DNA of 64,000 nucleotides from contig NZ_JADOUF010000001.1 of the NCBI RefSeq assembly GCF_015751905.1, positions 4,340,001 to 4,404,000 on the forward strand, read 5' to 3'. Below the pieces are notes generated by a model. That model searched no databases and was not told the origin of the DNA. It was given only the letters and a program-made list of their open reading frames with translations. Made by a program: the position numbers and the translations under genes. Positions 1 to 9,234 of the stretch are shown here, piece by piece (position 1 is the stretch's first letter; every line of letters starts with the position of its first letter). This stretch comes from Longispora fulva (GTDB lineage Bacteria > Actinomycetota > Actinomycetes > Mycobacteriales > Micromonosporaceae).

Positions 1-55
1 CGGTCTGGCGCCCGAACGGGTCCAGGCTACCCTGGCCGGAGCGCGGTCGGAGTGA
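1..55 (+). CDS. C-terminal end of an unidentified upstream CDS (partial)
   Basis: Reading from position 2, the window opens in a frame that ends at TGA 53-55 and encodes 17 residues ending in ATLAGARSE. Most third codon positions are G or C, as in neighbouring genes. It is probably the tail of another gene of the polysaccharide locus, but 17 residues are too few to name a family. Confidence 0.35.
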   Translation, partial: GLAPERVQATLAGARSE

Positions 56-271
56 CCAGCACCGCCTCATCCGATCGGTTGGATTTTGTGGGTGTTTTCC
101 CCACTTCTCAGGCCGCTTTGTCGGTAAAAGTGGCCCGGCGTACCGGCCAGCGGGCCTTGTGGATCTAAGACGCTTCCGGTAGAAAGATCCCCCAGCGACT
201 GCGGGGGCACGGGGCTGAGTTTCCTTTCCGCTTGCCAGTCTTGGACAGCGAACGCTCGGAAAGGATCACCG
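56..271. other. Non-coding leader region with three inverted repeats
   Basis: No convincing gene. Three short inverted repeats follow each other: GTGGG/CCCAC (88-92/100-104), GGCCCG/CGGGCC (132-137/151-156) and CCCCC/GGGGG (189-193/203-207). The stretch is less GC-rich than its surroundings. It could hold a terminator for the upstream gene and a structured leader or promoter for the flippase gene. I recognise no known riboswitch class here. Confidence 0.4.
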
Positions 272-1534
272 GTGCCTGAGGTGGGCAAATCCGCCACGGC
301 CGAGGTGCCCGCGGCTGCGGCTCTCCCCACTCGGACCTCCGTCGTAGCCAGACTGTTCTCGCCGGAGCGGTTGTACATGGCCTCGCTCGGTCTGACCGGC
401 TGCGCCGCGCTCATGTCCGTCGCCCTGCCGCCCGCCGACCGGGGTGGCCTGGCCGCGAGCATCGTCAGCGCCACCCTGGGCGCGTCCGTGGGCAGCTTCT
501 CCATCGACACCTTCCTGCTCTCCCGCCCGCACGGCTGGGTTCTCCGGCGCGGGCTGACCTGGCTGTCGACCCTCCTCGCCGGCAGCGTGCTCACCTCCGC
601 GCTGGTCGCGGCGGTGCTGTCCGCCATCGCCGGCATCGGCAGCACGGCGGTCGGCATGGGCGCCGCCGCCGCGCTCACCGTCTTCAACGCGTGCACGGCC
701 CTGGGGCTGCGACTGAAGCACTTCACCGTCGTCTACGCGGTGCGTTCGGCCGGTGGCGTGCTGCTCATCGCCGGGTACGGGACGCTGTACCTGATCGGCG
801 ACCTCGACGGTCGCGCCTGGGCCTGGGTGTGGCTCGGATTCCAGGTCTTCATCGCGCTCACCCTGACCCTGATGGTGCTGCGGTGGGGCCGGGGCTTCGG
901 CGGCGCGCAGCCCGTCCCTGCCCAGCCCGGGCCCGGGGACCGGCGTGCGGACCTCGCCGCGATCGGGAAGCTGCACCTGGGCATGTGCGCCCAGATGCTG
1001 ACGATGCGCCTCGACCAGATCCTGCTCGCCCGGGTCGCCGGCGCCGGGCCGCTGGGCGTCTACGCGCTGGCGGTCGCCGCGATGGAGTTCGCCCAGGCCG
1101 GTTCGGTCGTCGCGGCGCAGCGGGTGCTCGCCCACCGTGGGCAGGAGAACATCTCGGGCTCCGGGAAGGCCGTGCTCCGGTCAGCGGCTCCACTGGCCGT
1201 CCTCGCCGTGATCGGGCTCGCGGGGATCGGCTGGCTCTCCGACGAGTACTCGAACGCGTGGCTGTACGCCGTGCTGCTGCTGCCGGGCATCCTCGCGGTC
1301 GCCACGAGCAAGATCTGGGGCGCGACCCTGCTCAAACGGACCGGGGAACGGGCCACCACCGTCATCGCCCTGATCGGCCTGGCCGCGGCCCTGCCCTGCT
1401 TCCTCGTCGTGATCCCGCTCTTCGACGCGTTCGGCGCGGCCGCCGCCGTGTCGCTCGCGTACCTGCTGCAAGCCGTCATCACCTGGCGGTGGCTCCGCCG
1501 GTCCCCGTCCACGCCCACGCATGGAGCAATGTAG
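272..1534 (+). CDS. Polysaccharide flippase (Wzx/RfbX, MATE-like superfamily)
   Basis: The protein has 420 aa and is almost entirely hydrophobic helices, about 12 by eye. A short hydrophilic N-terminus of about 35 aa precedes them, and a polar loop near residues 205-225 splits the two halves, as in Wzx-type lipid-linked oligosaccharide flippases. It would move undecaprenyl-linked repeat units across the cytoplasmic membrane. GTG 272 is chosen because GGAAAGG (258-264) lies 7 bases upstream. It is the first complete gene of a tightly packed glycosyltransferase operon: the next start follows the stop by 2 bases. The family is clear from topology and context; the transported glycan cannot be told. 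Confidence 0.8.
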   Translation: MPEVGKSATAEVPAAAALPTRTSVVARLFSPERLYMASLGLTGCAALMSVALPPADRGGLAASIVSATLGASVGSFSIDTFLLSRPHGWVLRRGLTWLSTLLAGSVLTSALVAAVLSAIAGIGSTAVGMGAAAALTVFNACTALGLRLKHFTVVYAVRSAGGVLLIAGYGTLYLIGDLDGRAWAWVWLGFQVFIALTLTLMVLRWGRGFGGAQPVPAQPGPGDRRADLAAIGKLHLGMCAQMLTMRLDQILLARVAGAGPLGVYALAVAAMEFAQAGSVVAAQRVLAHRGQENISGSGKAVLRSAAPLAVLAVIGLAGIGWLSDEYSNAWLYAVLLLPGILAVATSKIWGATLLKRTGERATTVIALIGLAAALPCFLVVIPLFDAFGAAAAVSLAYLLQAVITWRWLRRSPSTPTHGAM

Positions 1535-1536
1535 AT

Positions 1537-2394
1537 ATGGACGTCTCGATCGTCGTTCTGGCCTGGGAGGACATCGACCGCACCGCGCAGTGTGTCCGGT
1601 CCCTGCCGACCGCAGCCGAGATCATCGTGGTCGACAACGGCAGCTCCGCACCGATCCGGGACGCCGTCGAGGCACTGTGCGGGGAGGTCGGCGCGCAGTA
1701 CGTCCAGTCCGGCGAGAATCTCGGCTACGCCCGGGGGATGAACCTCGGCGCACGCCACGCCACCAGGACGAACATCATCCTGGCCAACAACGACGTGATC
1801 GTGCACAGCGACAGCGTCGACCGGCTGCTGGCCGCGCTGGACGCGCCCGACGTCGGCGCGGCCTTCCCCCAGGTGGTCAACCCGGACGGGAGCGACGAGA
1901 CCGCTGGCGGCCGCTTCCTCACCCCCGGTCTGGGCATCGCGCACGCCGTCGGGCTGAACCTGCTCGTGCCCCGGCTGCGGATCACCGCCGAGCCCGCGGT
2001 CGCCGACTGGCTGACCGGGCCGTTCGTCGTCATGCGCCGGCGGGACTTCGAGGCGATCGGCGGGGTGGACGAGACCTCCTACTTCTACTCCGAGGACCTG
2101 CGCCTGTGCTGGGCGGTGCAGCGGAAGCTGGGCATGCGGATCGCCTACATCACCGACGCGACCATCAACCACCTCGGCGACGCGAGCTCCCAGCGCCGGT
2201 GGAGCTCCGCGGAGATCGCGCAGCGGCAGACCCGGGAGTTCGTCCGGGCCGCCCGGCAGCTCGGCGGCGGCGGGTCCGGCCGGATCGCGGCGACGGCATA
2301 CACGCTCGGGGCCCTGTGGCGGGGCCTGTTGGGCAGGGACGCCGTGCGACGCGGGATCGGCCGTGGCGCGCTGGAGGGACTGCGCTCCCGATGA
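1537..2394 (+). CDS. Glycosyltransferase family 2 (rhamnosyltransferase-like)
   Basis: The protein has 285 aa and a GT-A fold. SIVVLAW starts the first beta strand, VVDNGSS follows, and NLGYARGMNLG precedes the acidic ANND motif that would hold the nucleotide-sugar metal. The acceptor half has GGVDETSYFYSEDLRLCW, the usual GGFDE..F.Y.ED.DLC signature of WcaA/rhamnosyltransferase-like enzymes. ATG 1537 is used, 2 bases after the flippase stop; a much longer frame extends upstream only as a shadow of the flippase. The end overlaps the next gene as ATGA (2391-2394), implying translational coupling. Sugar donor and acceptor are unknown. Confidence 0.87.
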   Translation: MDVSIVVLAWEDIDRTAQCVRSLPTAAEIIVVDNGSSAPIRDAVEALCGEVGAQYVQSGENLGYARGMNLGARHATRTNIILANNDVIVHSDSVDRLLAALDAPDVGAAFPQVVNPDGSDETAGGRFLTPGLGIAHAVGLNLLVPRLRITAEPAVADWLTGPFVVMRRRDFEAIGGVDETSYFYSEDLRLCWAVQRKLGMRIAYITDATINHLGDASSQRRWSSAEIAQRQTREFVRAARQLGGGGSGRIAATAYTLGALWRGLLGRDAVRRGIGRGALEGLRSR

Positions 2395-3473
2395 GGATCA
2401 TGTATGTCTGCACCACCGGCGGCTCCGGCCGTCGGCAACTCGGCGGTGCGGAGCGCATTCTGGTCGACCTGATCCCGGCGCTGGCGGACCGGGGCGTCGA
2501 GGTGGTCGCGTACACGCCCGACGACGAGGTCGGCAGGCTGCTGCGGGCGGCGGGCGTGCCGTGGACCGACCTGTCGGCCCGTAGCCGTCTCGACCTGTCC
2601 TACGTGCGGGCGATCCGCCGCGAGGTCCGGCGGGTGAAGCCGGACATCGTGTGCTCCCACCTCCTGTCGGCGGCCATGCACTGCCGGGCCGCGCTCGGCG
2701 TCGACCTGCGCGGGATCCCGCTCGTGGTCACGCTGCACAACAGCCTCTGGCAGTACCGTGACACTGTGGACGGTTTCCGGGCCCGGGCCAGCGTGCAGTC
2801 GAACATCGCCCTCGACCTCCTGATGCGCAGGCTGCGGTCGCACACCACGGTCGCCGTCTCCCAGTTCGAGGCCGACGATCTGGTCACCAAGGGCAAGGTG
2901 GGCAACCTCCGGGTGATCCCCAACCCGCTGCCGGCGGACTGGCCGGTGGCGGCCCCGCGCGAGCCCGGGTCCGCCCTGCGGGTGGGCTACATGGGCAGGC
3001 TGGAGCCCGAGAAGGGCGCGGACCTCATCGAGCCGACCGCCGCCCTGATGCCCGACGCCACCTTCCTGGTCGCCGGCGAGGGTTCGGTGCCCGTCCGGCC
3101 GGGGCCCAACGTCGAGGTGCTCGGCCGGGTGGTCGCCGCAGACTTCCTGCGGTCGATCGACTGCCTGATCGTCCCGTCCCGGGTCGAGTCGTTCGGGCTC
3201 AGTGCCCTGGAGGCGCTGTCGCTGGGGGTGCCGGTCGTGCACACCGGAGCCGGCGGTCTGGCCGAGGTGACCCGGCACGCGGCGGGCACCATGGCGGTTC
3301 AGGCCGCGCTGGAGCCTGCGGCCTTCGCGTCGGCGATCCGCGAGGCCACGGCATCGTCCACGCCCGCCCAGCGGCTGGGGATCGCCGGACGGTACGCCGA
3401 GGAGTACGCCTTCGACCGGTTCGTCGACCGGTGGGAGAGCATGTACCGGACGATTCTCGATGAAGCTCCCTGA
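2391..3473 (+). CDS. Glycosyltransferase family 4 (GT-B)
   Basis: The protein has 360 aa. The N-terminal half opens with MRIMYVCTTGGSG and GGAERILVDL, a glycine-rich sugar-acceptor loop typical of GT4 enzymes. The C-terminal half has the nucleotide-binding signature GYMGRLEPEKGADL and then VPSRVESFGLSALEAL, the retaining-GT4 E-x7-E-like motif. It probably adds one sugar to the lipid-linked repeat unit at the cytoplasmic face. Its ATG overlaps the previous stop by 4 bases, and its own 3' end overlaps the polymerase gene by 14 bases, so the genes are coupled. Confidence 0.88.
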   Translation: MRIMYVCTTGGSGRRQLGGAERILVDLIPALADRGVEVVAYTPDDEVGRLLRAAGVPWTDLSARSRLDLSYVRAIRREVRRVKPDIVCSHLLSAAMHCRAALGVDLRGIPLVVTLHNSLWQYRDTVDGFRARASVQSNIALDLLMRRLRSHTTVAVSQFEADDLVTKGKVGNLRVIPNPLPADWPVAAPREPGSALRVGYMGRLEPEKGADLIEPTAALMPDATFLVAGEGSVPVRPGPNVEVLGRVVAADFLRSIDCLIVPSRVESFGLSALEALSLGVPVVHTGAGGLAEVTRHAAGTMAVQAALEPAAFASAIREATASSTPAQRLGIAGRYAEEYAFDRFVDRWESMYRTILDEAP

Positions 3474-4857
3474 CGGCCTGGCGGCGAGCGTTCCGCCGTT
3501 CGCCATCGGCGCGGTCGCCCTGCTGGCCGTGTATTCGCCCGCGGCCGGCGCCACCGCGGCACTCCTCGTGGGCTGTGTCGCGGCGTACCGGGTCAGCATC
3601 TGGCTCGCGGCGTGCGCGGCGGCCTGGGCGGTGGCCTTCCTCGCCGTTCTCGTCCTGCCCGGCCCCTACGACTCCTGGGCCGGCGCGGCGGTCGTGCCCG
3701 TGCTGGCCTGCTACGCCGCCTGCTTCCTCGGCGCCTGGGCTGCTACCCGCCTGTTCTGCGCCCGCAGCGACAAGCCCGGCCTGCACCGCCGTTCCGCCCG
3801 GTGGGCCCTGCCTCGAGGCCCGGCGGGCGGTCCGGCCCTGCGGTGGCCCCGGGACCGGGTGCTGCTCCTCTTCCTGCTCGGCACGCTGGCCGCCGCGGTC
3901 CTGGCGGCCTTCCTCCGGTTCGGCACCACGGTTCCGCCCCTGTTCGCCGACAACCCCGACGTCGCCCGGAGCCTGCTCGCCGGCCGCGCCAGCATCTACG
4001 CCGGCCTGCTCTCCGAGGCGTGGACGGTCGGGATGTCGGTCAGCCTGCTGCGTCTCCTGGCCGGCGCGAAACAGCGCCGATGGATCTTCGGGGTACTGAC
4101 CCTGGTGTTCACCGTCGGCGCGGCCCTGGGCGCGAGCAAGAACTCCGTGCTGATCGGCATCGTCCCCGGCCTGATCGCCGCGCTGTCCGTGCGGCGCACC
4201 GGTCGGCAGCTCTCGCCGCGGACCCGGCGGAAACTCGTGTTCGGCATCGTGGGGATCGGCGTCCTCGCTGTCGGCGCGGCGGTCTTCCTCGGCGGCCAGC
4301 GGACCCTCGCCGGCCAGGGCGACTTCGAGAACCAGTTCCGGGCGCAGTACGGGAACAACGCCCTGGCGTCGTCGGTCGGTTCGCTCGACCTGTCGCTGAG
4401 CGCCTCGGTGGAGACGTTCGGACGGCTGTGGGCACAGCACGAGAACCAGGACCCGGCGTACGGCGGCTACTCGTTGATGTTCTCCGGCTCGCCCGGCCAT
4501 GCGCTGCTCGGAGCCCGGTCCGAGGGTGAGTTCTACCGGCAGACCTCGCAGCTCAGCGAACCCTTCTTCATGAACACGGCCACGGCGGTGGCGATCCCGC
4601 TGATGGACTTCGGGCCTGTGGGGGCAGCCTTCTACCTCGCGCTGCTGGGCGTGGGCGTCGGCCTCGCCGAGTGGAAGCTCGAGCGGTCCCGGTCCCCCGC
4701 CGGGCAACTCGGCACGGCCTTCCTCGTCTACTTCTCCGCGTTCGGGATCTACGAGTTCTACCCGGCGGTCCAGCCGTTCTGGATGTCGCTGGCACCAGCC
4801 CTGTTCTGCCTCCACCTGGTCGTCAGACGCGACACGAACAAAGGCACCGTACTGTGA
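3460..4857 (+). CDS. Wzy-like O-antigen/oligosaccharide repeat-unit polymerase
   Basis: The protein has 465 aa and about 10-12 membrane segments. A large non-membrane loop lies at roughly residues 285-370, between two hydrophobic blocks, which is the Wzy layout with its periplasmic/extracytoplasmic catalytic loop. An NFR-like segment (FENQFRAQYGNN) begins the loop. Wzy proteins are poorly conserved, so the call rests on topology plus a flippase and four glycosyltransferases alongside. The start overlaps the preceding gene by 14 bases and the end forms a GTGA overlap with the next (4854-4857). Confidence 0.7.
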   Translation: MKLPDGLAASVPPFAIGAVALLAVYSPAAGATAALLVGCVAAYRVSIWLAACAAAWAVAFLAVLVLPGPYDSWAGAAVVPVLACYAACFLGAWAATRLFCARSDKPGLHRRSARWALPRGPAGGPALRWPRDRVLLLFLLGTLAAAVLAAFLRFGTTVPPLFADNPDVARSLLAGRASIYAGLLSEAWTVGMSVSLLRLLAGAKQRRWIFGVLTLVFTVGAALGASKNSVLIGIVPGLIAALSVRRTGRQLSPRTRRKLVFGIVGIGVLAVGAAVFLGGQRTLAGQGDFENQFRAQYGNNALASSVGSLDLSLSASVETFGRLWAQHENQDPAYGGYSLMFSGSPGHALLGARSEGEFYRQTSQLSEPFFMNTATAVAIPLMDFGPVGAAFYLALLGVGVGLAEWKLERSRSPAGQLGTAFLVYFSAFGIYEFYPAVQPFWMSLAPALFCLHLVVRRDTNKGTVL

Positions 4858-5786
4858 GTTCCCGTCCCACGCCCCGACTCTCGGTGATCACCGTGCTCTA
4901 CCGGTCGGCCGAGATGCTGCGCGAGACACTGCCCACCTGGGTGGCCAGCGGGCAGGGCCTGCCCGTCGAGTACGTCTTCGTGAACAACACCCCCGACGAC
5001 GGCAGCCTCGAGGTCATCCGGGCCTGTCTCGGCGACGAGGGGTACCGCTACCTGCCCGACCACACCAACCCCGGGTTCGCCGGCGGCTGCAACCGGGCCG
5101 TGGCCGCTGTCGACGCCGGGCACGTCATGCTGCTCAATCCGGACGTCTGGCTGCACGGGGACTCACTCGGGCTGGTGCTCGCGGCGATCGACGCCGATCC
5201 CTCGTCCCCGGTCGCGGTGGGCATGCGGATGCACGGCCGCAGCTACGTCGGCATCGACCTGCATCCGATCGGCCTGTTCATCGACCGGCCCGCGGACCTG
5301 GGCCGGGGTCCGCTCGGCCCCTCCGGCGGCGCGGCGGTGCTGCCCCGGGAGCTCTTCGAGCGCACCGGCGGCTTCGACGAGCCCATGTTCGCCTGGGGCG
5401 AGGACGCGGACCTGGCCTTCCGGATGTACGCCGCCGGGGTGCGCACCCGCACCCTCGACCTCGACCTGCCGCACGCCTGGGGGCACAGCGTGGAGGGCGA
5501 CAGCGGACTCGGCGAGTTCCGCGCCTTCCTGCTCGCCCGCAACCGGCTGCTCGTGGCGTGGCGCAACTTCTCGGTCCCGCTGATGGCGGTCATGCTGCCG
5601 CTGCTGGTCCTCACCCACCTGGCGCTCGCCGTGCGCAAGGCCCGGCAGGGTCTGCTCGGGGCCTTCCTGAAGGGCGTGGGCCACGGGCTCGCCCAGGGGC
5701 CACGGGCGCGCCGCCGGCGCACCGGCCGCCGTTTCGGCTTCCGCCTGCTCCGCACCTATCTCTCCGCCGGAAGGTCCGCATCATGA
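4854..5786 (+). CDS. Glycosyltransferase family 2 with C-terminal membrane helix
   Basis: The protein has 310 aa. GT2 motifs are SVITVLYRS, VNNTPDDGS, NPGFAGGCNRAV, the metal-binding LLNPDVW and the acceptor motif GGFDEPMFAWGEDADLAFR. A hydrophobic segment near residues 245-265 and a basic C-terminus suggest membrane association. GTG 4854 is chosen: it overlaps the polymerase stop by 4 bases and leaves only about 8 residues before the first beta strand. A longer upstream frame is a shadow of the polymerase. Its stop overlaps the next start as ATGA. Confidence 0.87.
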   Translation: MSSRPTPRLSVITVLYRSAEMLRETLPTWVASGQGLPVEYVFVNNTPDDGSLEVIRACLGDEGYRYLPDHTNPGFAGGCNRAVAAVDAGHVMLLNPDVWLHGDSLGLVLAAIDADPSSPVAVGMRMHGRSYVGIDLHPIGLFIDRPADLGRGPLGPSGGAAVLPRELFERTGGFDEPMFAWGEDADLAFRMYAAGVRTRTLDLDLPHAWGHSVEGDSGLGEFRAFLLARNRLLVAWRNFSVPLMAVMLPLLVLTHLALAVRKARQGLLGAFLKGVGHGLAQGPRARRRRTGRRFGFRLLRTYLSAGRSAS

Positions 5787-6637
5787 ACGGGTACGCCGCA
5801 GACGCAGCGATGTGGAGCGTCATCACCGTCAGCTACAACTCGGCGGAGACGCTGCGCCGCTGCTGGGACGGGTCCGCGCCGAAGCCGTACCGGTGGATCG
5901 TCGTGGACAACGCCTCCTCCGACGACTCCGTCGCGGTCGCCGAGGAGCTCGGCGCCACGGTGATCCGGCTGCCGGCCAATGTCGGGTTCTCCCGCGCCAA
6001 CAACGCCGGGTTGCGCCACGTGGCGACGCCGTACGTGATGTTCGCCAATCCGGACCTCGTGGTCGACCCCTCGGGCTTCGGCCGGCTCCGGGCGCACCTG
6101 GACACGCACGGCGGCCTGGTCGCGCCCCAGCTGCTCGGCACCGACGGCCAGCTGCAGCCCAACGGCCGGGGCTTCCCGTACGTGACGGCGAAGTTGGGCA
6201 ACCGGAAGCTGTGGCCCTTCTCGTCCCTGCACGCCGGGTACCGGATCGTCCCCGGGCCGGGCGAGGCGCGCTGGGTCGCCTGGGTGATCGGCGCGGCGGT
6301 CGGCGCGCGCACCGCGGACTTCACCCGGATGGGTGGCTGGAACGAGCGGTTCTTCCTCTACTACGAGGACGCCGAGGTATGCCTGCGGGCGTGGGCGAAC
6401 GACATGCCGGTCGCGGTGCTGGGCGACGTGCGCTGGACCCACCACTGGGGGCGTGCCACGAACACCTTCCGCTGGTCGCGGGCCCACAGTCTGGAGCTGA
6501 AGGCCGCGAGGACGTTCTACGGCATGTACCCGGAATTCGTCCTCGGTGTCCCGGGTGCCCGACGCCGGCACCGGCTCGCCGCCGCCCATCAGGGGACCCG
6601 GATCTCCCTCTCCCCGAAGGGGCCCGTGTCCCCCTAG
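5783..6637 (+). CDS. Glycosyltransferase family 2
   Basis: The protein has 284 aa with the motifs VITVSYNSAETL, VVDNASSDDS, NVGFSRANNAG, FANPDL (the DxD position read as NPD) and GGWNERFFLYYEDAEVCLR. It resembles its two GT2 neighbours in length and motif order, so the three may have arisen by duplication and could add successive deoxy-sugars. ATG 5783 overlaps the previous stop by 4 bases. A gap of 11 bases separates it from the adenylation fusion gene, so it is likely in the same transcript. Confidence 0.87.
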   Translation: MNGYAADAAMWSVITVSYNSAETLRRCWDGSAPKPYRWIVVDNASSDDSVAVAEELGATVIRLPANVGFSRANNAGLRHVATPYVMFANPDLVVDPSGFGRLRAHLDTHGGLVAPQLLGTDGQLQPNGRGFPYVTAKLGNRKLWPFSSLHAGYRIVPGPGEARWVAWVIGAAVGARTADFTRMGGWNERFFLYYEDAEVCLRAWANDMPVAVLGDVRWTHHWGRATNTFRWSRAHSLELKAARTFYGMYPEFVLGVPGARRRHRLAAAHQGTRISLSPKGPVSP

Positions 6638-6648
6638 GATCTCCGACT

Positions 6649-9234
6649 GTGTCGACACCAGTGCCCGGTCAGCGGTTCGTCCCCTTCGCGCGCCAGCTGT
6701 CCGATCACGGGAACCGGCCGGCTCTCCTCACCGCCGACGAGGTGGTCACGTACGCGGACCTCGCCGGGCGGGTGGCGGAGTTCTCCGAGGTGCTGGGTCG
6801 GCAGCGGCGGCTGCTCCTGCTCGGGGCCGCCAACACGGTGGGCACCGTGGTCGCGTACCTGGCGGCGCTGAGTTCCGGTAGTCCCGTCCTGCTCACCGCC
6901 GCCGGGGGTGTCGACGCCATGACCTCGGCGTACGACCCGGACGTCGTGATCGACGGGTCGGGTGACCGCCCGCTGGTCGAGGAGCGGCGGGCGGTCGGCC
7001 GGCACGAGCTGCACCGCGATCTCGCCCTGTTGCTGAGCACGTCCGGTTCGACGGGTTCGGCCAAGCTGGTCCGCCTCTCGCACGACAATCTGCGGTCCAA
7101 CGCCGCGTCGATCGCCGAGTACCTCGCCCTCCGCGACGACGACCGGGCCGCGACCACCCTGTCCCTGCACTACTGCTACGGCCTGTCGGTGCTCAACAGC
7201 CACCTGTCGCGGGGCGCCGCCGTCGTCCTGACCGGGCTCTCGGTCTCCGACGAGGGCTTCTGGGAGCTGTTCCGGACCCGTCGCGCCACCTCGTTCGCCG
7301 GCGTGCCCTACACGTTCGAACTGCTCGACCGGGTGGGGTTCGACGCCATGGCCCTGCCCGACCTGCGATACGTGACCCAGGCCGGCGGCCGGCTCGCCCC
7401 CGCGGACGTGCGCCGCTACGCCGAACTGGGCCGGCGCGCCGGCTGGGAGCTGTTCGTCATGTACGGGCAGACCGAGGCGACAGCGCGGATGGCCTACCTG
7501 CCCCCGGCCCTGGCCCCACAACACCCGGAGTGCGTCGGCGTGCCGGTGCCGGGTGGCCGGTTCCGGCTGGATCCTGTGCCGGACTGGCCCGGGGACGACA
7601 CCGGTGAACTCGTCTACCACGGCGCGAACGTGATGCTGGGCTACGCCCACGGGCCGGCGGACCTCGCCCGCGGCCGGACCCAGGAGGAACTCCGCACGGG
7701 GGACATCGCCCGACTCGGGCCGCACGGCCTGTACCAGATCGTGGGTCGTCGCAGCCGGTTCCTCAAACTGTTCGGGCTGCGGGTCGACCCGCACGGGATC
7801 GAGGAACTGCTCGCCGACCACGGCACCGGGGCGATCTGCGTCGGCGACGACGAGGAACTCGTGGTCGCGATCGCCGGGGCTGGCGGGGCGGCGACGATCG
7901 ACGCCGACCGGGTCCGGCAGCTGATCGCGCGGGAGGTCGGCCTGCCCGCCCGGGTGATCCGGGTTCTCCCCGTCGCCGAACTGCCCCGGCTCGGCAACGG
8001 CAAGCCCGACTATCCGGCGGTGGAGAGACTGGCCGCCGAGTCGCGGCCGGCGACCTGGGAGGACCAGCCCGCGCGGGAGAGCGTCGATCTGAAGGCGCTC
8101 TACAGCCGGGCCCTGGGCGTCTCCGACGTCGGGGACGACGACTCCTTCGTCAGCCTCGGCGGCGACTCGCTCTCCTACGTCACGACGTCGGTCAGGCTCG
8201 AGCGGGCCCTCGGCCACCTGCCCACCGCGTGGCACACCCTGTCGATCGGGGAGCTCCGACAGGTCAGCCGGGCGCCACGGTCGCGGGTGCGGTGGTTGGA
8301 GACCAGTACGGCGCTGCGGGCGGTCTCGATCGTGCTCGTGGTCGGCACGCACATCACCCTGTTCTGGCTGGCCGGAGGCGCGCACATCCTGCTCGGCGTC
8401 GCGGGGTACAACTTCGCCCGGTTCCCGTTGACGGCCGGGAACCGGGGCGAGCGGGTCCGCCGCGCGCTGTGGAGCACCGGCCGGATCGTGGGCGTCGTGG
8501 GGATCTGGCTGGCGATCGTCGCCTGCGGGTACCGGGCGTGGCCGAGCACGTTCGCGAGTGGCGGCGAGTACTGGTTCGTCGAGGCGCTGGTGCCGATCAC
8601 GCTGGGCGCGACGGCGCTGATGTCCCTGCCGGTGGTGGACCGCTGGGAGCGCCGGTGGCCCTTCGCCGTGCCCCTCGCGCTGGCCCTGGCCGGTCTCCTG
8701 GTGCGGTACGACCTCGTCCCCGCGCCGCCGAGCCCGTTCGCCATCCCCCGGCTCGTCGAGCCCGAGGGGTTCGACCGGTGGGCCAATCCCGCGGTGATCT
8801 TCTGGCTGTTCGCGGTCGGGTGGGCCGCGGCGCGGGCCACCCGGCACTGGCAGCGGGCCGTTCTCACCGCGATCGTGGTGCTGGCGGTCCCCGGGTTCTT
8901 CACCCACCCCCGCGAGGACGTCCTGGTGGCCGCCGGCGTCCTGCTCCTGGTGTGGGTACCGGCCGTGCCCAGCGTGGGCCTCCTGAACCGGCTGGCGGGT
9001 GTGGTCGCGGCCAGCTCGCTGTGCGTCTATCTCACGCACTGGCAGATCTACCCGCGCATCGGCGACGCGCTGGCCGGCGTACCCGGTGGGCCGCTGGTCG
9101 TCACGGCGGGCACGATCGCCGTCGGCGCCCTCTACCAGCTGGCGACCGACAGGGCCTCCGTGCTGCTGGCCGCGGCCCGGGAGGCGTTCCAACGGCGGGG
9201 AGCGACCGCCCCGCCGACCCTGTCGGACGTCTAG
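6649..9234 (+). CDS. Adenylation / acyl-carrier / membrane acyltransferase fusion protein
   Basis: The protein has 861 aa in three parts. Residues 1-480 are an AMP-forming acyl-adenylating domain: P-loop-like STSGSTGSAK near 128, YGQTEAT, TGDIAR and the final catalytic lysine in RLGNGKPD. Residues 480-545 are a carrier domain with the phosphopantetheine serine in GGDSLS (Ser507). Residues 545-855 are about nine membrane helices resembling acyltransferase-3 proteins, including VVGTHITLFWL and a late YLTHWQIYPR motif. The simplest reading is activation of a small carboxylic acid, loading on the carrier, and transfer to a sugar of the glycan, all in one chain. GTG 6649 has AGG 10 bases upstream. 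The acid is not predictable by eye. It ends 4 bases into the convergent neighbour. Confidence 0.8.
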   Translation: MSTPVPGQRFVPFARQLSDHGNRPALLTADEVVTYADLAGRVAEFSEVLGRQRRLLLLGAANTVGTVVAYLAALSSGSPVLLTAAGGVDAMTSAYDPDVVIDGSGDRPLVEERRAVGRHELHRDLALLLSTSGSTGSAKLVRLSHDNLRSNAASIAEYLALRDDDRAATTLSLHYCYGLSVLNSHLSRGAAVVLTGLSVSDEGFWELFRTRRATSFAGVPYTFELLDRVGFDAMALPDLRYVTQAGGRLAPADVRRYAELGRRAGWELFVMYGQTEATARMAYLPPALAPQHPECVGVPVPGGRFRLDPVPDWPGDDTGELVYHGANVMLGYAHGPADLARGRTQEELRTGDIARLGPHGLYQIVGRRSRFLKLFGLRVDPHGIEELLADHGTGAICVGDDEELVVAIAGAGGAATIDADRVRQLIAREVGLPARVIRVLPVAELPRLGNGKPDYPAVERLAAESRPATWEDQPARESVDLKALYSRALGVSDVGDDDSFVSLGGDSLSYVTTSVRLERALGHLPTAWHTLSIGELRQVSRAPRSRVRWLETSTALRAVSIVLVVGTHITLFWLAGGAHILLGVAGYNFARFPLTAGNRGERVRRALWSTGRIVGVVGIWLAIVACGYRAWPSTFASGGEYWFVEALVPITLGATALMSLPVVDRWERRWPFAVPLALALAGLLVRYDLVPAPPSPFAIPRLVEPEGFDRWANPAVIFWLFAVGWAAARATRHWQRAVLTAIVVLAVPGFFTHPREDVLVAAGVLLLVWVPAVPSVGLLNRLAGVVAASSLCVYLTHWQIYPRIGDALAGVPGGPLVVTAGTIAVGALYQLATDRASVLLAAAREAFQRRGATAPPTLSDV

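Noticed and set aside
56-271. c-di-GMP, c-di-AMP or JUMPstart element before the glycan operon
   Set aside because: None of their conserved cores is visible; only generic hairpins remain.
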